64,000 bases of DNA from contig JXTB01000049.1 in assembly GCA_002914805.1 (NCBI GenBank), positions 193,174 to 257,173 on the forward strand. The letters are read 5' to 3'. Positions within the stretch are counted from its first letter, which is position 1. The number at the start of each line of letters is the position of its first letter. Positions 1 to 12,530 of this stretch are shown one piece after another. Below the pieces are notes generated by a model, which saw nothing but the letters and a program-made list of their open reading frames with translations, was not told the DNA's origin and did no database searches. The position numbers and the translations under genes are program-made. This stretch comes from Parasponia andersonii (lineage: Eukaryota; Streptophyta; Magnoliopsida; Rosales; Cannabaceae).

Positions 1-147
1 AATATTTCAACAAAATCATGAAAAATTTATCAATCATACATGTTATATTTAAATCCTAAAAAATCAAATAGGCAAAGATATCACAAAATAGAGACATGCA
101 TGATTATCCTAAGCCATTTAACATGATTTCTTGCTCCTGATACCACT
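1..147 (-). mobile_element. Copia-type leader with primer-binding site, partial
   Basis: On the minus strand, the sequence at 133-145 reads as a tRNA-Met primer-binding site (TGGTATCAGGAGC), two bases inside the end of the LTR that starts at 148. The rest (1-130) has no recognisable gag and would be untranslated leader. The internal coding region would lie outside the window to the left. Seen: the PBS match and its position against the LTR. Inferred: the superfamily. Confidence 0.4.
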
Positions 148-557
148 TGTTAGATATACATAATAGATTGTTAAACCAAATACAATCCTAGAATCTATCA
201 TGTCAAATTGTCAGAAAAAGATTTATTGAGAAATTGAGATAAACTTGAATCCTTAGCTAAAGACGATGAACATCGTAGTGAAAATATTAAATTGAGAGCT
301 AGAAGGTTAGAGGTCTTCCACAGTCAAGATATTCTATGTATGCTCAATGGGTTCTCTCTTTGTTGATAGAGACAGATGAGAAGAGCATACATTCTATTTA
401 GTTTGTGGATCAAAATCTAATAGTTATGTCTTTATATATTGATAGATAATAGAGATTCCATCAATCCTTATTGGTCTACTATTACAGAGTCCATACTTAA
501 TTGATAATTTCTTGAGCCTGAAATTAGATTACTTAATTAGCTCTACTTAATTCGACA
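148..557 (-). mobile_element. 5' LTR of a minus-strand retrotransposon (candidate)
   Basis: The segment runs from TGTTAG to TCGACA, so it has the TG...CA ends expected of an LTR, and it abuts a tRNA-Met primer-binding site on the minus strand. On that strand a TATA-like stretch (CAATATATAAAG) lies in the middle of the segment, where an LTR promoter would be. Its partner LTR is not in the window, so the outer border at 557 and any target duplication are unproven. Confidence 0.42.
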
Positions 558-2957
558 GTTATAATATTATATAATTGTTATAAAAACCTGTGAACCACAG
601 TAAAAGTAAGATTATGCTTATATAACCTAACAGCATATATATATATATATGAGTATTTTAATGTAAATTTATACGGTTTGTCATGAAAATTTATAAGCTT
701 ATGCAATATATATATTTGAAAGAAAAGTTTATATAATATTTGTGAATGAGGACCTTTAAACCCCAAAATGGTTTTTGTTGTATTAGTGTAAAATTGTAAA
801 TTCACTATATTTGTTAATTAGTTTATATTTGCTTCGAAAAAAAGTATTAGACTATACTAAATAAGTAAATCAAATTACACATAAATATAACAAATTATCC
901 AAAAAAAAAGTAATTGAAATTAAAAGAATTTACTACCCTGAGATAGCTTATTACTTTGCTTCAAGTGAACCCAAGGGGGAAAAAAAAAAAAGAGGAGAGA
1001 AGAAGATAATTTAAAAAACCCCGTAATTTTTTAAAATAATATCCTGTGGTGTAATTTAGTATTTACAATACATATTTTCATTCTGTCGATATGCAACTAA
1101 TTGTTCCCGATTAAAATATGATTATCTAGTTATTTAAAAAAAGGATTATCTAGTCAAAACGAAAACTAAAGACAAAAAAAATATATATATATAAATATAA
1201 TTAAAACAAAATGAAAAAAAAGGTAATTAGGCTAAAGAATAGTTATATAAACAAGTATGATATAATGTTCATGCACGAACATTTTTTTCCTACTTTTTTA
1301 ATTATAAGAAGTACAAATCTTAGGAAGAATGAATAACTGTGTCCGCACTAATTAAATAACTGTGTCCGCACTAATTAATTATGCGTAAATTTTTATTTTT
1401 ATTTTTATTTTAATAAAATGGAGACTTAAAATTAGGAAGAGATGTGATGCTAAAGAAATGTTTAATTATTCCATGTTGCGAGTCTAAAGAAGTTAATGTT
1501 TCAAATAAATAAATAGATAAATATGCAGAGAATGACAGACTCCTACCATTTGGCGAGTGGGAAACATATATACATATATAATAATATTTATGTACACTAA
1601 TAATTACATGGGCTTTGTTGCCAAATTTCAACCAAAATTCACAAGATTCCGTTAATATGGACATGGGCTTGGACTGACGGTCCTTGTTTATCCTAACCAA
1701 GAGTGCTTTTATTATTATTATTATTATTACTATTTAAGTATTTAAACAATCTTTATTAGAAGGCGAAGTATTTAAACCAAATTGGTTGTAGTCTTTTGGT
1801 AAAAAGAAATGGTCTTCTCAGTTCTCTCGATAATTTTATTTTAAAAGAAATTTAATTTTCACATCACATCTATGAAATTACTTACACATCCCTTGAAAAG
1901 CTCGTGCATACCAACTCTCTTTCTTTGTTCCACGTGCGAACTAGACCATGCATTCTTCTATGATAACCCCCGATTAATCTAACAATGGGTCTTCTTATAC
2001 TCTCCTATAAATTTTCTACTACGGTCGATATCAAAATAAAGAACGACTTATTTCACATTATTAAGCTCGACTATGGCTGAGGTACCATCTTCAACTTTAA
2101 ATTTCTTCTCCATTTTTTAGCCTATAATATTCCACGAGGTCGAATATTCGTACATTTTTTTTAAAAAAAATTAAAATTAAAAACGGGATCTTAAAGTGAA
2201 TAATATTAATAAAAACTAAAAAATTTCAATTACAATACAAGTATAGAGGATTAAAATTTCAATTTTTTCAAAAAAAGAGACAAAAAATATATCACAGACA
2301 CAACAATAACAAGAATTGTAAGTTATTATAATTTTCCAAAAAGAGAAATAACAAAAAAGAAGATAATAATGACCACCATCAAACAATTATTTCTGTAACA
2401 AGACTGCGTTCTTGGTTGGTAGAGACTATGATTCTAACATCAAAAGAGATTCACACTCATTGAAAAGAAAATGAATCTATCTTCATTACAGATTTAATAA
2501 ATAGACTTTAAAATCTATACATATTAAAGATCAGGTGGTTCAAAATCCATACAAAATACGGTATTACAAATAGATCTAAATATGGATTTATTAAAAAATT
2601 AAGAGGAAAAAAAAAATATATCATCCCCAAAAGGAGATGGGAGGATAGGAGAGGAGGAGGAGAGCTCAGAGAATGAGATCAAAGCACTCCTTCTCCAGTC
2701 TCTAATGAGAGCGACGATAATGATTTTTTGAGAGAGAAAAGAGAAGACAGGTTAGTTTTTTTAAAGAGGTCGAAAGTTAATAGAGTTGGTTAAAGCCTAA
2801 ATTCAATAACAAATTCATATACAAAGATAATATTCAAGAACAATTTTTCAAAGAGCACAAAATGTGAGATTTAGAAGGTGAGAAAGAGACAGCTTCAAAC
2901 TTTTCTTTTCATTGATAAAAGGGCCTTTTTAATATGAGTAAGAGATTGCCATATTTT
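558..2957. other. AT-rich intergenic DNA, no gene seen
   Basis: I see only short chance ORFs here. Small structures include a (TA) run at about 635-652, an exact 22-base tandem duplication containing ACTGTGTCCGCACTAATTAA at about 1335-1378, and a purine-rich tract at about 2625-2760. No splice-consistent coding series or RNA gene is recognisable. Confidence 0.6.
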
Positions 2958-4219
2958 TTAGGGTTTATATCACCTATAATCCTAATCTTCCTCTTGAGTA
3001 TTAATCAAGTCTCCAATTTTTTTTAACTGTAATTTTTAGATCCTCAAACTTATATATTTATATCACTTTAGCCTCTTTTTCATATTTCCATCCAATTCAA
3101 CTGTTATTTAATAGTTTTAATATCATTTGGGTTCTCAATTTTTACACAACGTGTCATATAAGTCCATATTCTTTATTTTATAACTTTGGGCGCCTCAAAA
3201 TTTTATTTTTGTAATACTTAGGTCTTTTTGAGTTAAAAATCCAACTCTAATCAAATTTTTCTAAATAAATTAATGGAAACTACCAACTAAATGTTTAATA
3301 CCTATAAGGCATTTTTCGAAGCAGATAATCTAATTAACAACAATATTACTTTTAGTAAATTCTTATTACCAAACAATATTCTTTTTAGTAAATTCATATT
3401 ATCAAATAATAATGTACAATGTAATTGTGAATTCCTACTAATAATGGTAAACTTCATTTCCTCCAAATTCATAAACTCGTCAAGTTTTTTTTTTTAGTTA
3501 AAAATCGTAAATAATAAAAAAAGTTTAAAAGCTTTTTAAATAACAAATAGACATTATTAATATAGAAAATTATGGGTTTTGATAATGATAATAGCTAATA
3601 ACACAAAAATTAGTATTTATGAATGGAAACTTTAAGCACATACTGGATACAATAAGAGAAAATAATGTACTATTTAATGATGATTTCTCCTTAATGGTCA
3701 TGAAAATCATTTTTTGTAATTTTATGAACTCATAATCATTTAAAAATAGTCTAAATATCTCTTAATTTGTAAATGGACATTAATTTATACAAAAAAATTT
3801 ATATTTTGATAAGTGTAGTTTTGGTATATATTTTAATGAGTATCTAACTGAGTCATTTTAGTGTTATTTTTGAATTTGATAGTATTCATTAATTTATTTA
3901 GTACGGTTTGATTAGAATTAGATTTTAACTCAAAACTAACTCAAAAGAGATTAAATATTACAAAAATGAAAGTTTGAGGAGTCAAAAGCTATAAAATAAA
4001 GAATATGGACTTAAGTGATACATTATGTAAAGGTTGAACACTTAGGTAATATTAAAATTGATAGATAACAATTGAATTGGATGCAAATATAAAAAAGGGA
4101 TTAAAGTAATAAGAATATGTAAAACTAAGGATCTAAACTACCAAAAATAAAATAAAATTGGGGCCCTGATTAATACTCGATAGAAAGGTCAGGGATTGCA
4201 TGTGATATAAATCCTATTT
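2958..4219. mobile_element. Fold-back element 1 with ~330-bp inverted arms
   Basis: The left arm (about 2958-3292) and the right arm (about 3865-4219) are imperfect inverted copies. Both contain TATATCAC near the outer tip, then TCCAATTCAA, then AAGTCCATATTCTTTATTTT, then TTTTGAGTTA and CTAATCAAA in the same order when one is reverse-complemented. The central ~570 bp is AT-rich and has no transposase. Runs of T next to both tips (ATTTTTT) could be a target duplication but are too simple to prove it. The shape fits a non-autonomous long-TIR (fold-back or Mutator-derived) element. Confidence 0.7.
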
Positions 4220-4442
4220 TTTTATCTTCAGCATTTAAAACTAACCTCAACACATATGAATAGTTCTCAGACTAAAACATATGAATATTATTAAACTATT
4301 GACATTTGTGATTTTGGATTTGAAATTCCAAATTCAATGTTAAGAACTCAATCAACCAAAATCATTTGTTTGCTTAGGAAATGGGAAAATTTAGTTGATA
4401 TATAAGGCTCCTATATATATATATATATATATACATACATAT

Positions 4443-4672
4443 AAGGCACCTATCTTGTGGGAATTTTTTTCTTTTTACCTATCTATAGGTATTATTTTGG
4501 TCAATTAAAATTGGTCATGAACATATTTTTATGATAAAAAGAGGAGAGAAAATCATTAAATAATTAGTATTTATTTTTATTTTTTTAATTACTCAAATTA
4601 TGGGATCCAACAGCTAAAAAAAAATACTTATGAATAAGTAAAAATATATATATATATATATACAACCATATA
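4443..4672. mobile_element. MITE family 1, copy A (degenerate)
   Basis: This segment matches the other two family copies. In order it carries a GGCACC tip, a T-run, TTTTTACCTAT..TAGGTAT, GGTCAATTAAAATT, a run ending in GAGAGAAAA, GGATCCAACAGCTAAAAAA and an ACAACCATATAT tip. It is set in TA dinucleotide runs on both sides, as are the other copies. Copy A is the most diverged and has lost part of the central hairpin. Confidence 0.6.
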
Positions 4673-5117
4673 TATATCCATAAAATACAGAATTGCTAAC
4701 GTGTATATATTCATCAAATATAGAATTATTAACGTTAAATGTGTTTTTTTATACATATTGAATCGTATAACACACATCTCACAGTCTTATAGCTTATCCC
4801 CAAACTCAAAAAACAAACTTTACTCCTTTTGGACCCAAAGAAAAAAAAAATATTTAATTAAAAAGCGAAAGACATTTCCTTTTTTTCTCAATAAAAACAA
4901 ATTATGAGACTTGTGCTTATTCAGAAAGTGAAAATAAAATAAGTTAAAACTCAAAATAGTTATTCCTTTCTTTCTTTTTTCTTAATTAAAAAAAAAAAAG
5001 AAAAAGAAAAAACGTTACTCTTTTCTAGTTTCTACCATAACTGATGTAATGAATTTAAGGCCATTGGAGACAGACTTATGGAGAAAGAAAAATTGAGGAA
5101 AGTATTATTATTGTTAT

Positions 5118-8100
5118 CAGGTGGTAAAATAGACGGGCCGAGCTGACCATAACAGGCTTGAGAGGACGAACGGGCCGGGCCAAGCAGGTCTGTCTAAAAA
5201 GACAAGCTAGGAAACAAAAAAGAAGGCTCGTTAACCCACTGGAATTTTAGGCGAGCCAATCCTGGGCCAGACCAACCTGTTTTTGGTCCTTTTTTTTTAC
5301 ACAACTTTTAGATTAGTATTTTACAACTTTTTTTAACATATTAAGCTTAAACTTTTTAATTGAATTTTTTAAAATAAATATAACATAAACTAAATATGTT
5401 ATATTTTTTTTTTCTTTCGTTAAAAAATTAATAATAATTAAATAAGACATATCATATAAGTTGAAATTGAATAATTGATTAAAAAAGTTTAAAAACAAAA
5501 CTATTAAGAAAATTATTTATAATTATAATAAAAATGTTAAAAAAATAAATAAAAAAATAAATTTCAAATATTGAAATTTGATTTTATTGATGACTATTTA
5601 TTACAATTCAAATTATTACTTGAAAAAAATTAGTATATCATTAATTATGAGTTTATAACTCATCATCATCGTTTATGTATAAGTTATTGAAATGTTCGGT
5701 CAATTCTTCGTTACAAATACAAATAGTTTCTTAATTTTGCTTGGCCGCTTGTTCTCAATCTTTAATACATTCTATCACCTAAACCATTTTAGGCCTCCGC
5801 TTATCTACTATCATCCCAGTCGCGCTAAAAGCAGACTTCGAAAAAATTGTGGACACTAGAATAGTTAAAACACATAGGCTAATTGTAAAAGCACCAGAAA
5901 TCTTGATTGACACCTTTGCCACTAGTCCAAAACTTTAAAGTTCTCATCATCGGGGTGATGTCAGAATTTAGCTCAATATACTGGTTAAGCTCAGAGGATT
6001 GCAGTGATAATAGTTGATTTGAATTTGATGATGTTGATAATGAGCCACGACTACGCCCTAGAGAATGAGAACCTATCATGCTCTAAAAAGACTTATTCTT
6101 TAATTGTTCTTCAGTTTATTGTAGAGTGTGTTATTGTCGACTATATGTTCTGCCAAACTTAGTCTCATATATATTATACACTTCAAAAAACTTATCACGA
6201 GTATTTGTATATTCAGAACTATAATCTATTTCAAAATATATAGTAATATAGCTAATTAAATTAGACCATTTAATTTACCCATAGGATCTAAACTAAAAGC
6301 AAGTAAATATAATAAAGGAATTAGAAACCAATACTTCAAAAATGTTTCTTGCATATGTGTTATAATTGGTTCAAATATAGGGTCACATCTTTCCTTACAA
6401 AATATTTCGACAATAAAAAAGATATGACGTACAATAATTGGAGAAGTAGGATAATAAATACCAGATAATGCAACAATAGCTTCATAAAACACGTCTAAAA
6501 ATTGTACAAATTTTTCAAAAATAAACCACTCTTCATCTTTCAATACCAATGAACCCATTTTTGAATTGTAAAAAATAGTAATTGGAATTTTATATGATAA
6601 TGTATTTTTCAATATTAAATAAGTGAAATTCCACTTTAGAGGCATATTAACTTAGAATTTTCTTAGTTTTAATTTTTGAGCTATGCAATATCTTTTAAAT
6701 TCCGCAATGCGAGGATTAGATGTATGAATGTAAGCAATAACAGATCGAATATTTTCAATATATATACTTATAACATCTATACTTGATTTAACGATAAGAC
6801 TAATGATGTGACATGCACAATGTTGATACAATAAGAATTCTCCGGTGTATTAATTTACCAAATTGCTAAGTAATTTTATAGCCTTTGTATTTGCGGTAGA
6901 ATTATCTAAAGTGGTAGAGATAATGCAGTTCGTTGTGCCATATTCTTCAACAACATTTAAAATTCTATCTCTAATAATTTCACCAATATGTTTATTATCA
7001 ATGACTCGAAAAACAATTATTCTTTTTTGCATTATCCATCTTGAATCTAAATAATATGCCACTAAACTTAAATAATTTTATTCATAATTAGCACTCCAAA
7101 TATCAGATGCCAATGCAATATAAAAGTTTAATAAAGTTAATTCGGAAATTAATTCTTTACTCATATTTTCATAAACTTTAATCAAATCACTCCTAGTGGT
7201 ATTTCTAGAAACTCTTTTAAAGTTTGGATAATAAGATCTTTTAATATGATCTTCATAGCTATTATAATCATCAAATCCTAATAGTAAATCCTTTATAGCA
7301 ATTAAACATGGTAAAGACTCCCTAACTACTAAAGGATCATAGTTCCAAAAACTTATCGAATCGTCCTTGTTGAATTGAAGTGTTGATTGAGTGGGCTCCT
7401 TATCTCCTTTATGTTTTTTGACACATGCATCACTATAGCTATTCAAATGAGCGGTCCTATTAGATAGTTTAGCAATTAATAATTTCTTGTAATATTTATA
7501 TCTCGCCATTTTTATCTTCTTATCATCGATCTCATCTTTGAATTCCGGATCAAAATAATCCTTTATATTAGAAGTTATCCTTGTGCTTTTGGAGGTCGTG
7601 CTTGCACTCAGCGAACAACTATCTTGAAATTGTGAACAACTTCTACTAGCATTTTGGGGACTTGGTTACCTTCTTCAGCTATGCGAATTTAGTTGTCATC
7701 CATTTCCAAATCAATAGGGATATTTTTTGACATTTTCATATCCTATATTAAAAATATTTTACTTAATCACAATTGAAAATGAAAATATAATATTCTAATA
7801 AACTTTCTATAAACTTAATTGTAAATAATTATAAATTACAAATTAATTGAAACTAAAAATGTATATTCTAATAAACTCTCTACTAACTTAAAAATAACCA
7901 ACTATAAATTATAAACTACAAACTAATGAACTTCTATCCTAATTGTAAACAATTACAGATTAAAATTATAAATTAATTAAAAATAAAAATATAGTATTAT
8001 AGAACTACTAACTGTTATACTAGTAAACAACTAAATACACTACAAATTAATGAAATTAAAACGATAAATGTGATAAATTGAGTCATATCTTAAATAAAGT

Positions 8101-8599
8101 TTTGAGAGTTATGGAGATTATAAAATATAATTACTAATTATTATAATTAGTAAATAGTACTTAGATTATTAGATAAGAGAGAAAGTGATAAAATTGAGAA
8201 TATAATTAGATTTAAAGAGAAAGAATGAGAGTATTTGAAAGTTATAAGTATGAAAAGGGAGTGGCAGGAGGAAGGTATGGTATTTATAGTATAAGAAAAT
8301 TTTTTTAAAAAAAATTAGTTTAAAAGGAAAACAAAATTGAAAAGACCCAACAGTAATAAAAATTATTGTTGGAAATCTGATAACAAAAGGGCCTAGCGTC
8401 TGGGCCTAAGAAAAGAAAAAGAAAAACTAATGACCCACTGGCCTGTAAAAAAACAGGTCAGGCTGAATTGAGAATCCTAAGTCCAATTTGGCCCTGACCC
8501 TAGGGCTAGACTCAACCCGGACCCCTAAATGAATAGGCCAGACTGGATTGGCCCACGGGCCACTGTACCGAGCTGTAGGTCGGCCCGTTTTGATGGCTA
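5118..8599 (-). mobile_element. hAT (Ac-like) DNA transposon, dead
   Basis: The ends carry GC-rich inverted sequences typical of plant hAT elements. The left tip is CAGGTGGTAAAATAGACGGG and the right tip, reverse-complemented, is TAGCCATCAAAACGGGCCG. Both are followed by GGGCC-rich subterminal DNA (5130-5290 and 8390-8590) that contrasts with the AT-rich interior. The interior encodes broken pieces of an Ac/RICESLEEPER-like transposase on the minus strand. A clean 8-bp target duplication is not evident; ATTATTG-like words flank both sides. Size is about 3.5 kb. Confidence 0.75.
5879..7734 (-). pseudogene. hAT transposase, multiply broken
   Basis: Read on the minus strand, a start-like segment (MSKNIPIDLE) lies near 7730 and meets a stop soon after. 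A BED-finger/N-terminal segment follows at 7509-7078, then a core segment at 7062-6850 with RVIDNKHIG and TTLDNSTANTKAI, which match the conserved hAT core (FRVID..H.G and TLDNAS.N). Another piece at 6645-6256 has ..FYEAIVALSG..YPTS.. as in hAT proteins, and a C-terminal fragment lies at 6079-5879. Stops and shifts separate the pieces. In the BED finger the expected metal ligands are changed: ARYKYYKKLL where Cys residues are usual, and NSYSDAC where a His is usual. It cannot make active transposase. Confidence 0.75.
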
Positions 8600-8984
8600 T
8601 ATCATTATTATTGATTGAAACAAGTAGTAGTACTTATTATTAACACCCAAGGATCAACGATCACGATTCACTTACCAATGATAAAGGATTGCCACGTAAC
8701 TTTACTTTCTTTGTCATCATCTAGAATCTCCTACAATTTGCAAAAGACTAAAGAGAATATCAATGCGGTCAAGAGATCGAGGTCGTTCAACTTCAAGCTG
8801 GTTGAATCTGTGACACGTTCAGTTGTAAGATTTCCATTCTCGATAAAATCTGTAAAAATATATATTTCTGAAAAAAAAAATTATTTCTTTATTTATTCCT
8901 TTGGGTTCTTTGTTCATCACTCCATTCCATTGTTGTTTTTCCTTTAGACGTTGTCTTTAAATGTGTGTCGATTTTAGTTGTTAT

Positions 8985-9360
8985 TGTTGGGGTATTTAGA
9001 GTTTTGGTCTTGAACTATTCAGTCGTGTAATTTGGTCCTAAATTTTGAAATGTGTCAATTTTGGCTTTGAAACCACGTTTTGTCTTAGCTTTTGTCCATT
9101 CGTTGTGATTTTTACATTTTGTTCAAGCCTTCAAGGGACAAAACTACATGAAAGAACCAAAGGTATTTTCCCAAGGCCAAAACTAGGGAAAAATAACTAA
9201 ATTCAAAGGCCAAAACTAGATATTTGAAAGTTTAGATTTAGGACCAAAAAGACAAAGCTAAAATAGAAACATAATTTGGGTTGCTAAAACTGATAATTTT
9301 AAAATTCGTGGGTCGAATTGAATTGGTTCTATAGTTCAGGGTCTTCAAGCGAAATTAATC
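8985..9360. mobile_element. Fold-back element 3, small
   Basis: The left half has GGTCTTGAACTATTCAG, TTTGGTCCTAAATTTTGAAA and TCAATTTTGGCTTTGAA. The right half, reverse-complemented, has GACCCTGAACTATAGAA, TTTTGGTCCTAAATCTAAAC and TAGTTTTGGCCTTTGAATTT. The two halves fold on each other with almost no spacer. No coding sequence is present. The 'TTTGGTCCTAAA' phrase is common in plant non-autonomous elements. Confidence 0.55.
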
Positions 9361-9420
9361 ATGACTTTTAATTTCCATGTGGTTTTTGTTTTGTTTTTTT
9401 CCCTCTGAAAGTTTTTTTTT

Positions 9421-9800
9421 TGGGACGTTGTTGTCGTCGTTTTAGGATGTAAATGTCGTTTATGTCGATACCCTCGCTTTTTAAGTTCTCATCGTTTACG
9501 ATTTATCTGTCGTTTTTGAAGTTCTCGTCGTGTCGTTTATGGCTGTCCCCTTTTAAAGTTGGTTGTTGTTTTTAAATATTATCTTTCCTTTTATGTTGTT
9601 GTCTTTTTTTTTTTTTAATTAAAAAGAAAAAATTAAAAGTAAAATGTTGTTGTCCTTTTAATTTTATTAGTTCTCGTTGTTTTGGAACTATTTATGTCGT
9701 TTTATGAACGTTGTCGTTTCTTTATCATTTTTCATATAATCGTCGTTTTTCAAAACCTATTCCATTGCGGTAGTTGTCGTTTTTAGTGTCGTCTATCGCT
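9421..9800. repeat. Degenerate GTCGTTTT-rich tract
   Basis: Words of the form (G)TCGTTTT/TTGTCGT recur many times over about 380 bp (for example near 9428, 9455, 9510, 9532, 9690, 9715, 9742, 9775). There is no fixed period. It resembles, in style only, the subterminal word-arrays of the Mutator-like element further right. No gene is seen. Confidence 0.45.
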
Positions 9801-11023
9801 TATTAGTTAAAACTGTTACCTTTTGACGTCACCAACTTTTCCAATTTTTTTTTCCGATGACATTTTCAGTGTTCTCCATTATTCTATGTCGTTTCTGATT
9901 TTTTTCTGCCATTTTCTAGAGTCTATCAGAGTTCATAACATCGGCTTTAATGGGATCCTCTTACCGTTACCCTTCAACTCCCGGCGACCAGTAACCATCA
10001 TAGTTCTTCCATTTAATCCTGCTGATCTTAACCAATTACTCTCCCATGTCTAAGATGTATGTTTAATTCAGAGAATACATATACGAAGATAGTCTGAACA
10101 TTTTATATTCTCAAATCATTCGGGTATGTGGAACAAAATGCTCGTTCAATTGACCTCATGGGATTCGAATATGAAACCTATCGGCTACCAAACCTCTTGA
10201 GAGTAAGCCCGATGACACCTCAAAGGGACCACAATCATTCGTTGTACTAGAGACGGATCGTCTCTACCAACATTCCAATGCAGCAGCCTTATAACAATGC
10301 TTGTTTTGTTAAAGCGTCTGAATTAACCCCTAGTATCAAGTCAAACAAAATCATCAAACTAAATAACAGCATCTCAATAGGAAATACAAAACCATCTTAG
10401 TCAACGGGTTATAATATAGAAAACCAGTTGGAATGGATCAATAGATTAACAATTATAAGCATTTCCTTCTTGGATTCATTTGCTGTATCTATGAGTCTAT
10501 ATGATGAAAATGTGACTCGAGGTAAATAGTTGACAAGGACAAATTTCATAATAGTTCATTTCATTGTGAACTCAAATCTATACACTATTTGGGGGTTTTC
10601 AACCCAATAATGTTCTTGTGATGCCTGATAGTGATAAACATGAAAAGTATAATAGTATTTCGTGCCTGAATGTGGTTTCGAGTTCAAAACATGAAACAGA
10701 GCACCCAATCAGATTGTTATATGGTAAACCTAACGAAGATCTCAAAAGCAATTTGAATCTATCAAAGAATAAAAATGATTCATATCTGGGCAGTAGACTA
10801 AGCAGCATATTATGACCATCGGCAACTAAAATCAAAACCCTTTCATTCATGTATAAAACATTGGCCCACAGCATAATGGAACACAAGGAAATCTTTTTCT
10901 TCACTAGAACTGAAAACAAGACAGAAAACCTGTTTCAAATGGAATTTTCAGCTCAATCCATATGACAGACACAAAAGTCTACATTTCAAAAATAACTAGC
11001 CAACTAAGAGCAGCCATCAATCC
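9801..11023. other. Intergenic DNA left of TOM5, includes its likely 3' UTR
   Basis: Short ORFs on both strands have no recognisable domain. The right end, just below 11024, would be the TOM5 3' untranslated region, since that gene reads leftwards. The stretch 10130-10270 is somewhat less AT-rich than its surroundings but I could not assign it. Confidence 0.5.
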
Positions 11024-12009
11024 TCATATTGCCATAAGATCACCATAATTTCGCATCAGAACTATTGATCCTGCGAAAAGCCCCACAGCCCGCAGCAATT
11101 TCTGCGAAATAGAAATGTAAAGAAATTTGAGTAAAACTTGTTCTCTCAACCAAAAACCATTGCAATTCTGTGCGAAAAATAAATCCTTATATCCACACAC
11201 ACAAAAACATAATTATGACCAGAGAATAAACCAGAGTTTTAAAACAATCACGGGATTACGAAGAGCGACGTATCTTTATGCCCACCAAGTACCAACCTAA
11301 GCTTTGTTTTTGCGCCAACGAATGTTATTCCGTTCACCCAACTACTTGAATATGCATTTAAATATCTAAAGAATTAAAAATTAACACAAAATCTCTCCTA
11401 ATACATCTACTAACACCAAATAATAAAGCCCTTAATCAATCTCAGCTGATAAAGGGACAACTTTTTTTCCTCGGAGGCTAAAATAACACAAATGCCATAA
11501 TATTCATTGACACACAAATGGAAAAATGTAGATAATACATACACATCGGTGCCATCTCTCTAGATCATAGCAACCTCATCAAGTGTTACGAATTGGACAA
11601 AGAACTAGTAACCATGACTTAATTCAGGACAAAGAACCCACAACTTCCCAAAATCAAAGATGACTAATATAGAGAAATAAAAGAGCTTTAAACACCTAAA
11701 ACTTAATAGGAACAAGAAATTTACACATATAATCAACTTTATTCTTTCCCTCTCAAGATGATATTTTTCGTGGTGATAAAGAGATTTAAGAGAAAATCAA
11801 CAACATGAAGACACTAATGAAAAATCAAGAGCTTCAGCAAATGGGACTGTCAAGGAAATAAGGAGGCATAAAAAAAAATAAGGGTAATTGAAATTGGAGG
11901 AGAAGAGGGAGAAAGAGATTACCATGTTGTGGGCCCACTTCTCATCGTCGTTGTACTGGGCGTACAAGAAGTCTTTCACCTTGTCAAATGAAACCACTGA
12001 GTCCGCCAT
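11024..12009 (-). CDS. TOM5: TOM5, small subunit of the mitochondrial TOM import complex
   Basis: Exon 1 is 12009-11923 (29 codons) and exon 2 is 11101-11024 (25 codons plus TGA), giving 54 residues, the size I recall for plant TOM5. The intron (11922-11102) has a GTAATC donor and a TTCGCAG acceptor and is phase 0. The protein starts MADSVVSFDKVKDF, has DDEKWAHNMKLLRA across the junction, and ends MRNYGDLMAI. The DEKWA.NMKLLRA..LFAGS...R.YGDLM pattern is the plant TOM5 signature. The C-terminal hydrophobic stretch (about residues 33-45) would anchor it in the outer mitochondrial membrane, where TOM5 helps assemble the Tom40 pore. It is divergent to RIQ1, with about 2.9 kb of repeat-filled DNA between. 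Most of the gene is intron, so it is easy to miss. Confidence 0.93.
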
Positions 12010-12530
12010 TGACGCGAGAGGAGAGAGAGAGAGAACGAGAGAGAGAAAAGGGGGTTTTCACTTGGGATTTCGATTAGGGTTTTGGGCTTTTGGGAGGAGA
12101 CGGCAAAATGACGACCGGGATTTGCGAATAGGAGCTACTTGTTCGAAATTACTAAAATAACCTCCTTGTATCCTCACAACATCTTTAAAAGAAAGGGTAA
12201 TCCTTGGAAAGGCAAAGGTTCTCCTACCAACCTCTTTACACACCAAACCAACCAAACAAAATTACTATTTATTTTATTTTATTTTTTGCTGGAAACAAAT
12301 TAGTTCCATATCTATAAATATAAGGAATGGAACTAATTTGTTTTCCAGCGAAAGGGCTATCCCTCAGAGCACTCGTATTAAAAACTGAGGTTATCCCTCA
12401 AAAAACAATCACAGCAAATACAAGTGGGAAGGTTATCCCAATCCCCACAGATAAAACGAGCCAGAGTGTGTGGGTTGCGATGCTGTGTGTTTTTGGAACA
12501 TAGCACGATAAAGATATATATATATATATA
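12010..12530. other. TOM5 upstream region
   Basis: On the minus strand this is the TOM5 leader and promoter region. A GA/CT-rich stretch (12020-12050) lies directly upstream of the ATG, typical of plant 5' UTRs. An inverted pair, GGAAACAAATTAGTTCCAT and ATGGAACTAATTTGTTTTCC, lies at about 12291-12345 and forms a hairpin around a short TATAAATA-containing spacer. No coding sequence is seen. Confidence 0.5.

Noticed and set aside
8615..8947. 110-codon plus-strand ORF
   Set aside because: No domain, ends in low-complexity Phe/Ser-rich sequence, begins next to the hAT tip, no splice or codon-use support.
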